The notes beneath the pieces were generated by a model. The model worked only from the letters and a program-made list of their open reading frames with translations, was not told where the DNA came from and searched no databases. A program made the position numbers and the translations under genes. Source: Acanthochromis polyacanthus (taxonomy: Eukaryota; Chordata; Actinopteri; Pomacentridae). From it: a stretch of 64,000 nucleotides of DNA. Numbering within the stretch: position 1 is the first letter of the stretch; each line of letters opens with the position of its first letter. The stretch spans positions 26,975,697 to 27,039,696 of the forward strand of contig NC_067125.1 of assembly GCF_021347895.1 (NCBI RefSeq), written 5' to 3'. Shown one piece after another: positions 1 through 12,639 of the stretch.

Positions 1-518
1 TTTATTTAGGAGTTCAGGAATACAGCAGCTTTGGTTTTTCTGTTACAACCAGTAAACATGCAACTGTCACAGCTGAGGGTGCAGTCAAACTGTATTAGAC
101 TAATATTATACAGTATCATAAACACTGCAATCCTCTGCTCATCACTTTTCTGTAATATCTGCAGAGTACTTTCAGTGAGGTATAACTGGACCAGACCATC
201 AACTCAGAAGGAAATTTGCAAAGTATTGCAAGGTAACCGAGGTCAAAAACCTCTCACTGTGATCCTTGCAGGGCTCTGATTAGTTTCTGAATATATCATA
301 TGTGTCGGATTATGTGAAAGGACTGTGAATTATGTGGGACTGAAGTGTGGAATTAGATTATTTTTCATCACTTTCATGTTCAGGTGGGTCAGAAAGGTCA
401 GAACTAATGACTGGAGCCAGACTTAGTTAATTAGTGTAGCTAATTTAGTCCACAGTCACAGAGCAACAAAAAATATTCACTTTCTACAGCGTGCTTTTGT
501 CAGATCACATGTAAACTG
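1..518. other. Low-copy non-coding stretch
   Basis: No gene, RNA or repeat family recognised. The only open frame (positions 31-279) is short, has no recognisable motif and no codon bias. The stretch ends at the terminal inverted repeat of the next element. Confidence 0.6.
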
Positions 519-1290
519 CACTGTTAAAAATATCCGTAGAAATTACAGTAAAAAAACTGTAAAATAGCAACAGTAAAAGACTGTAAAATCCAAAATAGTA
601 TATGCCCGTAATTGTTACACTGAATAACCGTAAATCAAGAAACTGTATATAACTATAATTTGTACGGTTCTAACATGTAGAAATAACATAGTTTTACTGT
701 GAAAATACAAGATATTGATAAAATTAACGGGAAAATCCAGTAATATTACAAGCAAGTAATTACTGTAAATTTAACAGTATAATTCTGTTTAAATTACAGA
801 TTTTGCTGAAGTGTACTTTCAAATTTACGGTATGAAACCGTTAATGATCAAGCAAAAACATACCTTCATTTATACAGAAAAAGGATGTAAAAAATATGGT
901 ATATATTTGTTAAGAATATCACAGTTAAAAGGAAATCTGTATAATTTATGGTGAAATACCAGCAGCTGTGGTTGTCAGTAGATTACCGCAAATTATACAG
1001 ATTTTTTTCCAGGACCGTAATGACTTTTACATTGCCAGCAACCACAGTTGTCGACATTTTACCGTAAATTATACAGAAATTTTTTACTTTACCGTAATGA
1101 CTTTTACATTGTCACTGTAGTTTTTACGGTGCTGGCTACCAGAGCTGCTGGTATTTTACTGTAAATTATACAGAATTTTTTTTGGTGTACCGTAATGTCT
1201 TTTACATTGTCACTGTATTTTTAACGGTGAACTACTGGCAACCACAGCTGCCAGTATTTTACCGTAAATTATACAGATTTTTTAACAGTG
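519..1290. mobile_element. Non-autonomous DNA transposon (MITE-like) with short terminal inverted repeats
   Basis: The left end reads CACTGTTAAAAA at 519 and the right end reads TTTTTTAACAGTG ending at 1290, an inverted pair. The interior is packed with forward and reverse copies of a motif close to ACCGTAAATTATACAG. Well-preserved copies begin near 983, 1059, 1156 and 1259, spaced 76, 97 and 103 bases, each followed by a T-run and usually by a TGACTTTTACATTG-like block. It carries no transposase frame, so it would depend on an enzyme made elsewhere. The target duplication is not clear (perhaps a bare TG), so the superfamily is left open. Densely repeated ACGGT/ACCGT motifs of this kind are familiar from teleost MITEs. 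Confidence 0.65.
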
Positions 1291-1537
1291 TGATGATTAA
1301 AACAAATCCAGGTCTGTTTGTATGCAGAGGTTTCAAAGCGGAGCATCATGCTTATTTTATTACAATTTTGCATGCCGATTAATTTTTTTTTTTTTTTTAA
1401 AAGCCCTCTCATTTATTTAGATTTTCTGTGATTTGGAAAAACTCGGAACAGGACTTCTAAACTGTCTATTACAAAGAATATTCATGCCTCAATGTAAAAT
1501 TGTTTAAGCTTATGTTGAAATAATGCATCCTAAGCTA
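1291..1537. other. AT-rich spacer
   Basis: No gene recognised. Contains a T-run of about 17 at 1383-1399. Confidence 0.5.
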
Positions 1538-2072
1538 TTAAAACTGGTGGTGTCCTTGTGGGTCAAAATTGACCTGTTTTAAAATTTAAAAATGTGGGAA
1601 CAAAAAAAAAAAAACGTTTTCACAGTGAAACTTCTGATGTCCACATTTTCAACATTTTTTGAAAATCTTTGAACATTTTTTTGGTGGAAAAAATAAATGT
1701 TAAAAATGTTTCTTAAAAACATTCACATAAAATCCACCAAAATCCAGCGAATTTTGCTGGATTTTGGTTGATTTTTTTTTTTGTGAATGTTCTTAAAGAA
1801 AATATTACAAGTTTTACTGATATATATTTAGATATTTTTAGGATTTTTTTGGAAGATTTTTACTCATTTTCTGAAAATTTTTACAAGAATTTTCTTGCCA
1901 AATTTGGGAGATTTTAAAAAAAATAAATAGAACTTTTAAGGGAAACTTTTTAGGAATTATTGGAATTTTCTTCTTGAACGTTTTGCAAATTTTCAGAAAT
2001 TTGGGGGATTTTTTTCAGACAAAGACATAATATTTTTTGGGTGCCCATAAGTGAAGACAACAGGACGGTTAA
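1538..2072 (-). mobile_element. piggyBac-like MITE, copy 1
   Basis: Bounded by TTAA at 1538-1541 and 2069-2072. It is the reverse-orientation relative of the copy at 14433-14838: shared blocks include the GGTCAAAATTGACC-type box near one end, the AAATTTGGCAAGA-type block in the middle, and GAAGACAACAGG near 2053-2064, which is the reverse complement of CCTGTTGTCTTC near 14441. TTAA target sites with CCCTC-type ends are typical of piggyBac-superfamily MITEs. There is no coding capacity. The left end (after TTAA at 1538) is more decayed than that of copy 2. The superfamily is inferred from the target site and terminal bases only. Confidence 0.6.
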
Positions 2073-4600
2073 AAAAAAACCTGCTATGTGTTTATTCAGC
2101 AGCGTGTGGGTGTGGTTTGATCACATTTAATTGACAGCAGCAGCAAACAACTGTCAGCATGTTGAATCAGATGTTGTTGAACTGATTCTCGTGTTCCTGA
2201 GCTTCACTCGCTTCAAATGAGTGAGAAAATCACAGTTGAAACACAAAAACGTGTGAAATGCATAAGAGTGACGCCTTTAAAATATGCAGACATGGTTTAG
2301 TATCATTGAGAATTTAGCGCCGTAAAGTGATGAATAAAAGGGCTTAACAAACCTAAAACTGTTCCCATGTTTGTGTTACTCATCTCAGACGGATGGACCC
2401 ACATATTAATTAATTTTATTTTATATTTATTGTTCCTCCTTCAGTCCAAAACATGTTGGACTGCTGTCCAAATGTGCCACAGTGAGGTGGTAGAGCTCTG
2501 CGCTGGACTGGACGGCGTGCCTTGTTTACCCCACCATGCCATTTTGTTCTGGTGGGCGTACAATCAATACGGACACCACAAAAGCCAAATCAGTATTTGC
2601 AGTCTTGCACAGTGTCCTCACCAGCCAGTGGAAGGTTTTTACTTGGTGCTTTACATGGGTAAAGAAAAGAACTAATCACACACTGAGTTGGTCTTTTGAA
2701 GGCGCTTTTGCTGTGCACTGTGAGCCAAGAGAAGCTTTTTCCACCGTCCCTATTTTTCCATCATCCAGCTGAGTGGGGTGTCTGTATGATTACTGGCTCA
2801 GATCAATAGTCTGCTGTTGGTGAGGACTTGAATTGTTAGATTTGGGCTGCACACTCGTCGCTCTTCTGTGCGAGGGAGATGCTTTTGTTTTGTCGGAGTA
2901 ATTGAGAGTGATCACGCGTTTTGTGCATGGCACAGAGAGAGGTCATCACACGTCTGCAGCATACTTGTTTTCTTTTTTTTGTTGTTGTTGTTGTACTGAG
3001 ACATGAAAGCAACGTTGGGCTAACTGAGCTTGCGTGATGGCAGAACGTAGTGTGTGAGCGAGCGGCGCCAGGCCATTCGTGCACACAGACACTGCGTTGG
3101 TAGCTCCATCACGGGATGCAAACGAGTCAGTCAAACAGCCAAGCGGGGGAGGCCGAGCCTGGAGAGGAGGGTGAGCCAGAATCAGGAGGGAAGGGAAAGG
3201 CGAGGGAGTGAAGGAGAGCACATGAGGAGTCCTGCTTATTACAGCTGCACAGATGGTGCGGCAGATGAGATGGGAGGGATAGATGGATGGATAAGGAGTG
3301 AGGAAAGGGAAAGAGGAATGGCAGGAGAGCACGTGCTTGACAGTGTACATAAGGCTCTCCTGATTGGAGAAGTTCCAAGGGAAACACTTAAATATTTATT
3401 GTTCTGTGGCTGGTTGGAAACTTTTTTTCTTCCCACCTCCCATTCGTCAGCAAGAAAAATGGCTGAGGTGCCTCCTGTGAAATATTAATTCCATCGCAGA
3501 GAATGCTAAAGGTAGGAAAGACGGAGCGGCACATGGCTGCGAGATCCTGAGGGAAAGAACACGAGGTTCGCAACTCGGCAGACGAGAAAAGGGTCGGAGA
3601 AGTGAGGACACGTGGTGAGAAGTGGAGGAAGAGAAGGGAGGAAATTAAATTATCAGGAGGAGGATTCAGTGGGACTCATGAGTCTGCAACTGCAAGGGAG
3701 AAATATTTGAATAGCCCAGATTTTGTGCTTTGCAAGCTATTATTGCAGGCATAGTCAATATTCATTCTGTCTGTCTCCCAGTGATAAATGCAGAAGTAAG
3801 GGGAGGAAAAGGACGTTTCATGCTTGCATTTAGGAAAAAAATAAAACGGCAACCTACACCGGCTTTGCAGCTCTCCTCTCCAGTCATTTATTTTTCTAAG
3901 ATTTTTTAACATTCAAATGCGCAACCCTGCAGAGTTGAGATAATAAATTACATTTCAATCAGGAAGGGAAAGGAGAGTGTTATTACGGGGCGATGTGTGA
4001 TTGCGGTTTTGACATTAGTACGCAGACATAAATATATGCTTTTCAGTGATTAGACCCTGTTGAGAATTCATGATCTCATCCCACTGTAATCTACACACTA
4101 GGGGTTAAAATAAACTCACCTTCTCAGAGTGAGGCTGCTTCCTGCCTCTCTACTCCTTTATTTTAGTTTTCCTTTGATGTAACAGTGAGCATACATGGTA
4201 GTCAGTAGTTTTAAACATGCAGATAATTGTTTATTTAAATGATGTTTCCAAATGCAAATACATGGCGGAAATGATAGATCTTATTTGTATGTTTGTTGGA
4301 TTTTCACTGATATTTTGCATCTAAACTGTATCAGCTCCCAATTACTGCATTGTTTCTACGCTGACTAGTAGAGTGTCTCCTCCTAGAAATAATCAAAGCA
4401 AATACTCCATAAATACTGAAAATAGAGGCCCCAAAGCAGAGACTCAAGGCAACAAAAGTGAATACACCTGTAATCGCTGACTCATAATGCAGAAAACCAG
4501 TGAATGGTTTAAAAAATGAGTAAAACTGTGACTTCCAGTCAGTTAACTGCATGAACTTGGTTTAAAAATGAGCTAGGAACACCAGAACTTTATAAAAATT
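2073..4600. other. Low-copy non-coding stretch with a purine-rich GC-elevated island
   Basis: No gene recognised. From about 2850 to 3660 the top strand is G/A-rich and less AT-rich than its surroundings. It produces overlapping open frames on both strands (for example 3054-3488 plus and 2946-3350 minus), which argues for composition rather than coding. It contains a GTT trinucleotide run near 2980-2993 and a GATG/GATA stretch near 3275-3295. A distal regulatory element is possible but untested. Confidence 0.45.
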
Positions 4601-4634
4601 GGATCTACAGGTTGTGTATCTGCACATCTGCATC

Positions 4635-5405
4635 ATGGCTCCATGTGGGAAATGATTACCAGAGGAAATGATCATCTGATTGTGTTCAAAAATAAGAAGG
4701 GATGCTGAAAGAAACCTGCTGAAACCACAGTTGCAGCATTAATCAGGAGGTATAGAATGATATAGTATTATTATAGCATATTAGGAAATCTGATTAGTTC
4801 CACTAATTAGGGCTGAAATCCTCTTAAAATGTGTTTTCACAATCTAGTGCTGGAAAACAGAAGGCAGGTATGTTACCACAGGGATTATTAATTATTAAAA
4901 GCACAAAGAGGGCTGATAATATTAGGAGCACTTTCTTTGGTCGGGTTAGGTCAAGATAAATTCATCAGCTCTGATAAGGTGTAGCATATTTGCTGAGAAC
5001 CTGCTTAGGGCTTCCACTGTGAATGCAGAGTCCTGACAGTGGAGCACAGAGGTGAGATGGTGATGATGTGGGGTTGTATGAGTGCAGAAGGTGTTTGGGG
5101 ACACGATGTTCACAGTCAGCACCATAAATGTCAGCGGATTTCCTAAAATACGGGCCGACAAGATGACTCCCAGTCTGCAGAAGCTTCCCAGAAGAGGAAT
5201 AATTCAGCATGAAAACGATCCAAAGCACACCGCCAAAATCACACACGAGTTTGTGAAGAAGAACAAAGTGAAAACTATCATCTGGACAAATATGTCGCCT
5301 GAACCAAATCCAATAAAACACCTTTGGGGGAGTTTTTAAAGAGAAAAGTAGAGAAACAGAACCCCTCCAGCAAAGAGCAGCTGAAAGAAAAAATCATCTG
5401 AGGAA
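4635..5405 (+). pseudogene. Tc1-type transposase relic A
   Basis: The strand encodes pieces of a Tc1/mariner transposase in shifting frames. An ATG at 4635 opens a degraded N-terminal part. VMMWGCMSAEGV-like sequence lies near 5060-5095. The best-preserved piece is the open frame at 5082-5339, whose last third has the DDE-domain order ...HENDPKHTAK...IKHLW. By alignment with the DD34E family, the second catalytic Asp is Glu (residue 44 of that frame) and the catalytic Glu is Lys (residue 79), 34 residues apart as expected. The C-terminal KRKVEK-like region continues in another frame past 5339. Lost catalytic residues plus frameshifts make it a dead fossil. Terminal inverted repeats were not found. 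It belongs to a different subfamily from the element at 40842-42083. Confidence 0.8.
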
Positions 5406-7448
5406 AGGCAGAATGTTTCTCCAGTTCCTAGAGTGGGGTCTGTATTTTTAACGCAGTAAACGGTTAGTTTTTAATTTTACTGAAGAGCAAAAACCCTGCT
5501 GCTCAACGTAGAAGTAATGCAATTACTGAGGGGTGATGGGATTTTTAATCATTTGACATTTAAGTGATACTACACAGAGCGTCACTCACTCCTCCTCTAT
5601 ACTGTAATTGCAAAGAACATCACATCTCTCCTGTAGAGGGTTGAACAGTTTAACATCTGCCTCCTGTCATTTTGGCAACATTTTCAAACAAAACTGTAAA
5701 GTTTAAGCCTGACAGGCAAAATCTGCTTGTCAACGTTCATTTTTTTGATGCAGATATTTCATTTTAAAGCCTTTATTCGTCGTGCATCCCTGGTGTGAGC
5801 TCAATGTGTAGAGTTCCATATCAGGCAGAAGTTCATATTCATGCTCCCACTGACTTTGTTCATATCATTTTATAGTTGTTTTAGCCGCTTGTACTTTTGC
5901 TAAATGAGTAATACCAACTATACCATGGGAGACGTTTATATATTTTAGACTCGTAATAGTATTTATCTGCTAATAAAACTTTCCCCTCCTGTGATTTTGG
6001 ACAAAAACAATGACATGATTATTAAAGCCCTCTATAACAGAAGTCCAACCATCCCACTATTTCAAAGTGTATTAATTAACAGAAGACAAACATTTCAGTG
6101 ACAGATCTGTGGTTGCCGCAATATAGAAACTAGAATCGACAAATCGTCAGGGGCTAATCACTAAGCTATATTTATGAAGTGTTGTGAGACAGAAATGCCC
6201 ATTCTTTGCATTCCTTTGACTCCTCCAGAGTAACCTTTTGACCATGTAGCTTTCATGGCCTCACAATTTGATTAGTGCCTGGGAGAACCACATCAAAATG
6301 TGAGGTTTGAATTGACGAAGTGCATAAATAATGCTTCACAGATGAAGCAAAAAGAAAAAGAACATGTCTACATACTCAATAATTCACACATTTCTTTACT
6401 TATGAGTATTTTATGCATTTTAATGAACAAAAAAATGGAAAACCAATATGTTTACTCTTCAAGGAATTATATTAATGCATCTTCTTTTCATACATATAAA
6501 ACTGACTTAACTAGAAGAAGAGTACTGAAACATAAGATTTACCGCTGAATAAATTCATTGTCATTAATGCATTTCTTATCACTCTGGAGTCAAGTCTATG
6601 AATTATTTAAACCCGAGTCTTGTATGAAAATCACTTGACCTCTTGGTGAAGCGTTTCATGTTCACCGTTAGTTTCTAAAGTTGCTGCGATTGTAGGAAAA
6701 CTTCGACTCAAGTGATGCAGTTGAAGGTTGTGCAGACAGACACAGTTTTGAGTGGCAGCCTAATTAATGTTTACACGCTCCAGCTACAACCTGAAAATGA
6801 GATCAGATCGGAATTAATTCATCCTCAAATGTTGTCAGTGTTGATTAAATATGTATTTACTTGTTGAAATAACAGCAGCGTGATTACTTCGACACTTACC
6901 GAAGATCTCGAGTCACAACTAAGCGCTCGTTTTTTTTTATCGGCATTAATACTGATAACATTCTAATTGGGAAATTCTGAAATTGACATGATGCCACTGG
7001 CTGATATTTTGATGAACGATTCTGCAAAAACATAACGACTAAGCCAATTGCAATTGCTCTCATCAGTTTGAGTCCATACAGAGTTCTTTCACCCACAAAA
7101 AATTTAAAAACCATGGCAGCTACATCTGTAAAGAATAATTTCCCATTCACTATACTTAAACCAGATATGCTGTATGAGTAATCCACACATTGTTTCAAGA
7201 TTTCATCCATTGGAAATGATACGACTGAGCAGCCTTGGCGAAGAACTGCGGAAGTACTGCGGTCTCTGAGTTACTGGCTCAAGATCTTTATTACGTCATT
7301 GGCTTTGTTACATTTAAAATGGCCAAAATTATGTTATTTGCAGGAATTACTTTATTGGTCGTCATTACGTTATTGGTGGCTTCAACATATTTATCACCTT
7401 GCCGTGAGCACGGGCATGTGTTCTGCATATGTTTGCTACGTACGGATA
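5406..7448. other. Low-copy AT-rich non-coding stretch
   Basis: No gene or repeat recognised. Open frames here (such as 6300-6548 plus and 6896-7210 minus) have no recognisable domain and AT-driven composition. Confidence 0.5.
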
Positions 7449-7784
7449 CGATCATTATTTTTGAAAGAAAACAAGTTTTTTTTTCAGTGAAGATGACATT
7501 AAATGAATGACAAATCCAGTCTAGACATTGTTAATGTGGTAAATGATTATTGTAGCTGGAAACGACTGATTTTTAATGGAATATCTACATAGGGGTACAG
7601 AGGAACATTTCCAGCAACCATCACTCCTGTGTTCTAATGCTACATTGTGTTAGCTAATGGTGCTGAAAGGCTCATTGATGATTAGAAAACCCTTGTGCTA
7701 TTATGCTAGCACCTGAATAAAAGTGTGAGTTTTCAAGGCAAACATGAAATCGTCTGGGTGACCCCAAACTTTTGAACGGTAGTG
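7449..7784 (-). mobile_element. Tc1-type MITE relic
   Basis: The right end, GACCCCAAACTTTTGAACGG at 7760-7779 followed by TAGTG, is the reverse complement of the terminal repeat of a widespread fish Tc1-type family (CACTACCGTTCAAAAG...). Adjacent sequence (TTTCAAGGCAAACATGAAAT, and TTATTTTTGAAAGAAAACAA near 7457) matches the known subterminal organisation of that family. The left inverted repeat is lost or too decayed to place, and the right flank is AA rather than the expected TA. There is no coding capacity. Confidence 0.6.
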
Positions 7785-8390
7785 AATCTTCCAGTATGAA
7801 CATTTCGTCGTGTGAACACAGTGATGACCCTCCTGGTAGCGCCGCTCTTCATCTGAGCTCCTACTCCTGATGAACGCAGGAGGAGGTCGGTGTGAGTCAC
7901 ATAACTGCAGCCCAGAAACAGCAGAGAAGAGAAACATCTTTAAAAGCTGGACCCCAGAGCCAGTTGACAGTGGATTGAACAAAACCTCGTGGGTCGAGAG
8001 GGAATTAACGAGAACACAAAGAAACAACAGAGTAGAGTAACTGCATGGAATTTATGTATGTAAGCATGAAGAGGCATGCATAATGCGAGTGGTTTTGGTT
8101 TGAGCTCCTGCCATCTGATTTACTATTCCTACGCGCCCGAACCTGCAGAATGGCAGTGTGCAAGTACAGCTGATTGCTCGGCTCTTTGTATTACAACGAA
8201 ATGAATCAGTGTGCATTACAAGACAGGTGATTTATATTCCAGTCAAGGTAAGCAAAACACAGTGTCTGCTCCAGTTCTTGTGTACCTGTTTATGAACAAG
8301 CTGGGTTTCTGTGCTCAAGTGCAGCTCGTGTCATCCTCTAATTAACATGCACACTTTGGGAAAATCTGTATTTAATGAGGAGGCGAATTC
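7785..8390. other. Low-copy non-coding stretch
   Basis: No gene or repeat family recognised. Confidence 0.45.
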
Positions 8391-9395
8391 TTTCTCTCCC
8401 TGGCAGGGAGGCACCCAGAAAGTTTTCAAAGAGGTGGCACCCACAAAAATTTCAGGAATCTTATTATGCCATTGTAACAACTGAAAATAATGCCAGTATG
8501 AGAGTTAAGAAATCACATGTTGCCATGAAATGCTTTATTATTTTACAGGTAATGCTACTAATTATTTGGTATTCACAGACTGTTGCAGCACCAGTTATCA
8601 TGCTGTTTACTGTGGTGAGCAAAGTTGAAAATATCTCTGGCAATTTACAGCCAATTATTATAAAACAATATGAGTTTTGATTGTTACTGTGTTGCTTGTT
8701 GCCATATTTCTGTAGTTACTTCAAGAATAAAATGGACAGAATAGAAGTTTTTTTTTTTGCCATTTGCATGCTTTGGTACATTACAGTACAGGTATTTTGG
8801 AATTCTTGTGCATTTCTCAAAATCAACTTTGTATAAAAATACATTAAAAAAGCATCAACAAAATAGAAGCTATATAAAAATATGATTCACATGATAAAAA
8901 ACACTATTAAAATACTAAATAAAAAACTAGGTATTGCACATATTAATGATATTACACTTGATGGTTTGACTCTTATTATCATATTGCACAAGGATTCATT
9001 CCTTCTTGTATATGCAAGAGGTCATGTTGTATACAATGCATTTATATGCATATTAATGCCAATGCTGCAAATACCTTGCAGGCAAGCAGGAAAAACTCCC
9101 TAATAAAGAAAACCCCTGTTATGAAATCAACATTTAATATGAACAAATGAGATTTTTACAGTAAAAACAATAATATCCAACCTTGACAGAGCTCAGAATT
9201 CAATTTTATAATAAATTATTTAATTCTAGTGAACAAATTTGTATAAAGAAATGTCTAAAAGAAATGTCCAATTAACGTTAGAAACTATATAGCTGATCTG
9301 CAGTAAATTAACTTGACCTATGAGATCTGGGGTGAACAGTGAGATTCTAGGGGTGGGTATAGCCCCCTCTGGTCCCCCTTTGGAAACGCCTCTGC
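8391..9395. mobile_element. Possible non-autonomous hAT-like element
   Basis: The right end near 9345-9395 (GGGTGGGTATAGCC..., GGAAACGCCTCTG) resembles a hAT-type terminus that reads CAGAGGCGTTTCC inward. The left end near 8400-8415 (CAGGGAGGCACCC) is a weak partner. Flanks are CTCTCCCT on the left and CTCTCCAG on the right, an imperfect candidate for an 8-bp duplication. The interior is AT-rich and encodes nothing recognisable. Boundaries and class are tentative. Confidence 0.3.
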
Positions 9396-10429
9396 TCTCC
9401 AGAAAGACAACAGAAAAAAGTGCTACGTCTTCTTCTTTCGTGTCTCTCATTAGAAATGCACAACATCTGACTATTCACAAAGGTCAAGTCCGGACCATCT
9501 CCGTCCACTGGAGGCCAAGCAGCAGGAAACCTCTTTTGACAAAACCGTGTGTGAATCATGTAAGCAGCAAATCCGGCAAAAACACCCTTCAGGAGGGGAT
9601 TTCATATTAAGAAAAATATTGAAACCTCACAGCTTTTATTGTGTCTGTCATGTATCCTAAATGAAAACTTGCAGGCTCTTATGACACATTACAACCCAGC
9701 ATGCTATTCAGTGCTGCACCTTGGGGAATTTTTATCTCTTTTTTTTTTGCTTTGACTACGAGGAAATAGCCCACAGCTCCTTTCATCCGAGTTAATATCT
9801 GATATCACAACTCTGATAGATATATATTTTAAAAAAGCCCCTTTCTTATCAGATGTCACCTTTACTCTTTGCTTCTGAGAGGCAGCTAGGAGGAGGTGCA
9901 TGAAAATGAATTTTAATGATTGAGCGGCTCACGACGACAGAGGAATTCTTTATTAGCGTTGCAGGGCAAGAATTTCTCTCCCGGTGTGGGCTCGAGAATC
10001 AGCGAGAACGGCCTCCCAGGTGTTGCTCCACCAGATGGGCTTTGGGATGCGATGATAATATATTCCCCAAGCGTTTGGCTCTGCCTTTGAAAAATGCTGG
10101 TGCTGGGAGAAGATGGCCTCGCGCTGTTTGAAAGGCGAGCCGCGGGGGGACAGATGCTCTGATATTCCAGCAGGAGTGTAGCTGCGGGGCCTCGTGGTTG
10201 TTCTCTGCCCGGCGGGGGGAAGTTCGTTTGAGTCACGCCTACGCAGCTCAGCGGGGGGAACCGAGAAAATGGCAGGCGATGCTTCTCGGGTCACATTGCT
10301 GGATTTACCAATGAGAGCAAAAAAAAAAAAGGGAAGATCTGATCAGAGAGTAATTTACGATGTCAGGGAATCTTCCTCTGCTGTCAAATACATCATAAAG
10401 AGAAGCACTTTTTTTTTGACCTTTTGACC
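9396..10429. other. Low-copy stretch with a GC-rich island at about 9950-10290
   Basis: No gene recognised. The island is markedly richer in GC and CpG than its surroundings (GCCGCGGGGGGACAG and GCCCGGCGGGGGGAAG are examples) and gives overlapping open frames on both strands, so none is credible as coding. A regulatory island or an unannotated exon of a distant gene cannot be excluded. Confidence 0.4.
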
Positions 10430-11010
10430 CACACAGAACAACACTGAAGAGCAGATTTGTGTTGATTAATTAGCTTGCCATTCCTGACACACTGCTAGTG
10501 AATCTCTAATTGCTTAGAAAAAGCAAAATTCCCAATAAATAGTGTCAATAATTCATGTTGTAATATAATAAGCGCACCGACCAGCTTGGGGAAAACCGCC
10601 CATCCAGAGAGAGATTTTCTCACATCCCATCATTACAGGGAGATGAAAGCGATTTCAAAGCTTCTTTTCTTGTAATCGTTACATCACATCAGTCCGAGTT
10701 CATCCCTTTGTTTCTTCTGAAGTATCAAGTTACATTTGCTTTACGTCGGAATAGACGAGCTAATAAGCGACGGATATTGCGGCCGCGACAAGCGTCTGAT
10801 CAGGGAGCGCAAATTTAGTCCACTTAAGGATTTCCACAATCGGCTGTCATTAAATGAGTTGGACAGCTTCTCTGGGCCTGTAAGTCTTCGTCTCGGAGGA
10901 AGATGACTAATTGCGGTTATGGACTTGCTTACACTAGAATATGAGCCTCTGAGAGAGACAATTTACTGAAGCAGAGTGTTGACAGAATAATGTAAGCACC
11001 TCATGGAAAA
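10430..11010. other. Candidate conserved non-coding element
   Basis: Complex, low-repeat sequence rich in TAATTAG/CTAATT homeodomain-like cores (near 10465, 10505 and 10907), with interspersed CpG words such as GCGGCCGCGACAAGCG near 10780. It has no long open frame and no repeat signature. Texture alone suggests a conserved regulatory element; this is inference that only a cross-species alignment could confirm. Confidence 0.25.
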
Positions 11011-11329
11011 TTACTAAAGTGTGAAATCAAACTGGCACCAAGGTGGCCAATATTAGCTTAAGTAGGAATTATCAACATGTATTAGCTACGGACAGCGTTT
11101 GGCAGTCAGGATGGGGATATGTGAAGTTTCAAAGCTGTTCTTTATTTAAAACTAAGATTGTAAAAGCATGAGGTCTTTTAAAAATCACCAATATTACACT
11201 GTTTATCAGAGCTAGAAACTTTTAAAACTGAAATATCCTAATTTGTTGAACTTTTCTATGGTCCTTGAATTACTCATCTGTAATCACATTAAGGTTAAAA
11301 ATTGTGATATTTCAGCGATATTACCTTAT

Positions 11330-11600
11330 TTTCCCAGTCTTATTGAGATTACAAATTTCTTTTACAAGGGAGACCTGGCCAAGGTAGCAGCCATACAAGA
11401 TTTAAAGGTTATATAAAACAGATACATAATACACAAATAAACAATAAACAGTAAAGTAATAAAAGAGATTGACAGCTATTCAAGGCATCTCAAGAAAAAC
11501 ACTGACATCCCTCCTTCACTGTATTCCTTATGATGCTCCTAAACTCATTAATGGATGTGAATGTTTCTAATTATGGTGCTTGATAGGAGTTCATGTTTCA
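11330..11600 (-). mobile_element. Truncated non-LTR retrotransposon-like remnant
   Basis: The block TTATTGAGATTACAAATTTC followed by ACAAGGGAGACCTGGCCAAG (11340-11381) is a very common teleost interspersed word, usually the antisense start of a truncated LINE-like repeat. A related block (TCATTAAGACACTGAGTGTC ... AGAGAGACCTG) occurs at 43109-43149. No open frame survives. Class and orientation are by recall of the family. Confidence 0.4.
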
Positions 11601-11837
11601 TTAAAAAATCTATCTAAATAAACATTTTGCACCAGGCAATATATCGTTTTCATCATAAGTAAGCCAGCTGCAACCAACAGTCATGTGACAAACATTTAGA
11701 AACTTCTCGGCTGAACTGCAGGCTGTGTCTACACAAAGTATGAAAACAAATTAAAAATGTAAGTAGTAAAATTTATATAGTAGAGTCCAGCATTATACCA
11801 TCTGAGGACAATCGTTATATATGTTGGTTCAAGGTTT

Positions 11838-12635
11838 TGTTAGGATCTTGCTCTGTTCCCTGCCTTTCTTCCCCCTTTCTTCTTCTTTTTCCTCCTTTCT
11901 TGTTTCCTGATCTGTTTCGGTTTTGTCCTGCCCTGCCTTTTTGGTTCCCTGTCTGTCACCTCTCCCTCATGTCTCTCTCTCTCCCTGCCACTCGTCCTCC
12001 TGCTCTACCTGCACTCTGCCTGCTGATTACCCCAATGACTGTCAGCTGCAGCAATCAGTAAACTCAGCTCACCTGTCCACAAGCTCTCCTCACTATTTAA
12101 ACCCTGCTCAGTCACTCAGTCTCTGTTGGATCATAGGAGCTGTTTCCCCATTAAACCTGCCACCTCTGGACTGCTGCATGGACTCTTCTGCTTCCCCCCC
12201 TCCTAGGCTCAGTTGCTCTTGTGGGGAATATTCATTTTACATATCTATTAAACTATCATGTTTTTATTGCTTTCTGCTTATTACTTATAATCATTTTAAT
12301 TACTCTTTTGCTTATCAATTACAGTCATCATTTTATTACTTTTTTACTTATCACTTATAGTCATCATTTTAATTACTTTTTACTTATTGCTTATGATCAT
12401 CATTTTATCACTTTTACTTACAATCATCATATTAATCACTTTTGCTTATTACTCATGATCATCATGTTATTACTTTTATTCATTACTTACAATCATCATT
12501 TAATTACTCTTTTACTTATTACTTATATTCATCATTAACCTTCGTTGATCATATTATGTGTGCTTGCAACTTGTATTAACCCTATAATAAAATGTAATAA
12601 AGTGCTTATGAATGCATGTTTGAGTTCTAGCTCAT
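11838..12635 (+). mobile_element. Possible LTR-like segment with an internal minisatellite
   Basis: Begins TGTTAGGATC at 11838 and continues as a C/T-rich stretch with ACTATTTAAACCCTG (promoter-like, near 12092-12106). After the minisatellite it has AATAAA and AATAAAG near 12586-12601, then TTTGAGTTCTAGCTCATAAC at about 12620-12639. This order (TG start, TATA-like box, poly-A signal, CTCRTAAC end) parallels the candidate solo LTR on the minus strand at 57513-58473. No matching target duplication was found and the final CA is missing, so the call is tentative. Confidence 0.35.
12240..12537 (+). repeat. Minisatellite, unit about 27-36 bp
   Basis: Imperfect tandem copies of a unit close to CATCATTTTAATTACTTTTT followed by ACTTATTACTTATAAT, roughly eight copies with length variation. 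It gives an open frame (12221-12538) of hydrophobic residues that mimics membrane segments but is only the repeat translated. Confidence 0.8.
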
Positions 12636-12639
12636 AACC

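Noticed and set aside
3054..3488. 144-codon frame and antisense partners
   Set aside because: Overlapping frames on both strands in a purine-rich patch; no motif.
12221..12538. Hydrophobic frame resembling membrane segments
   Set aside because: It is a T/A-rich minisatellite in translation.
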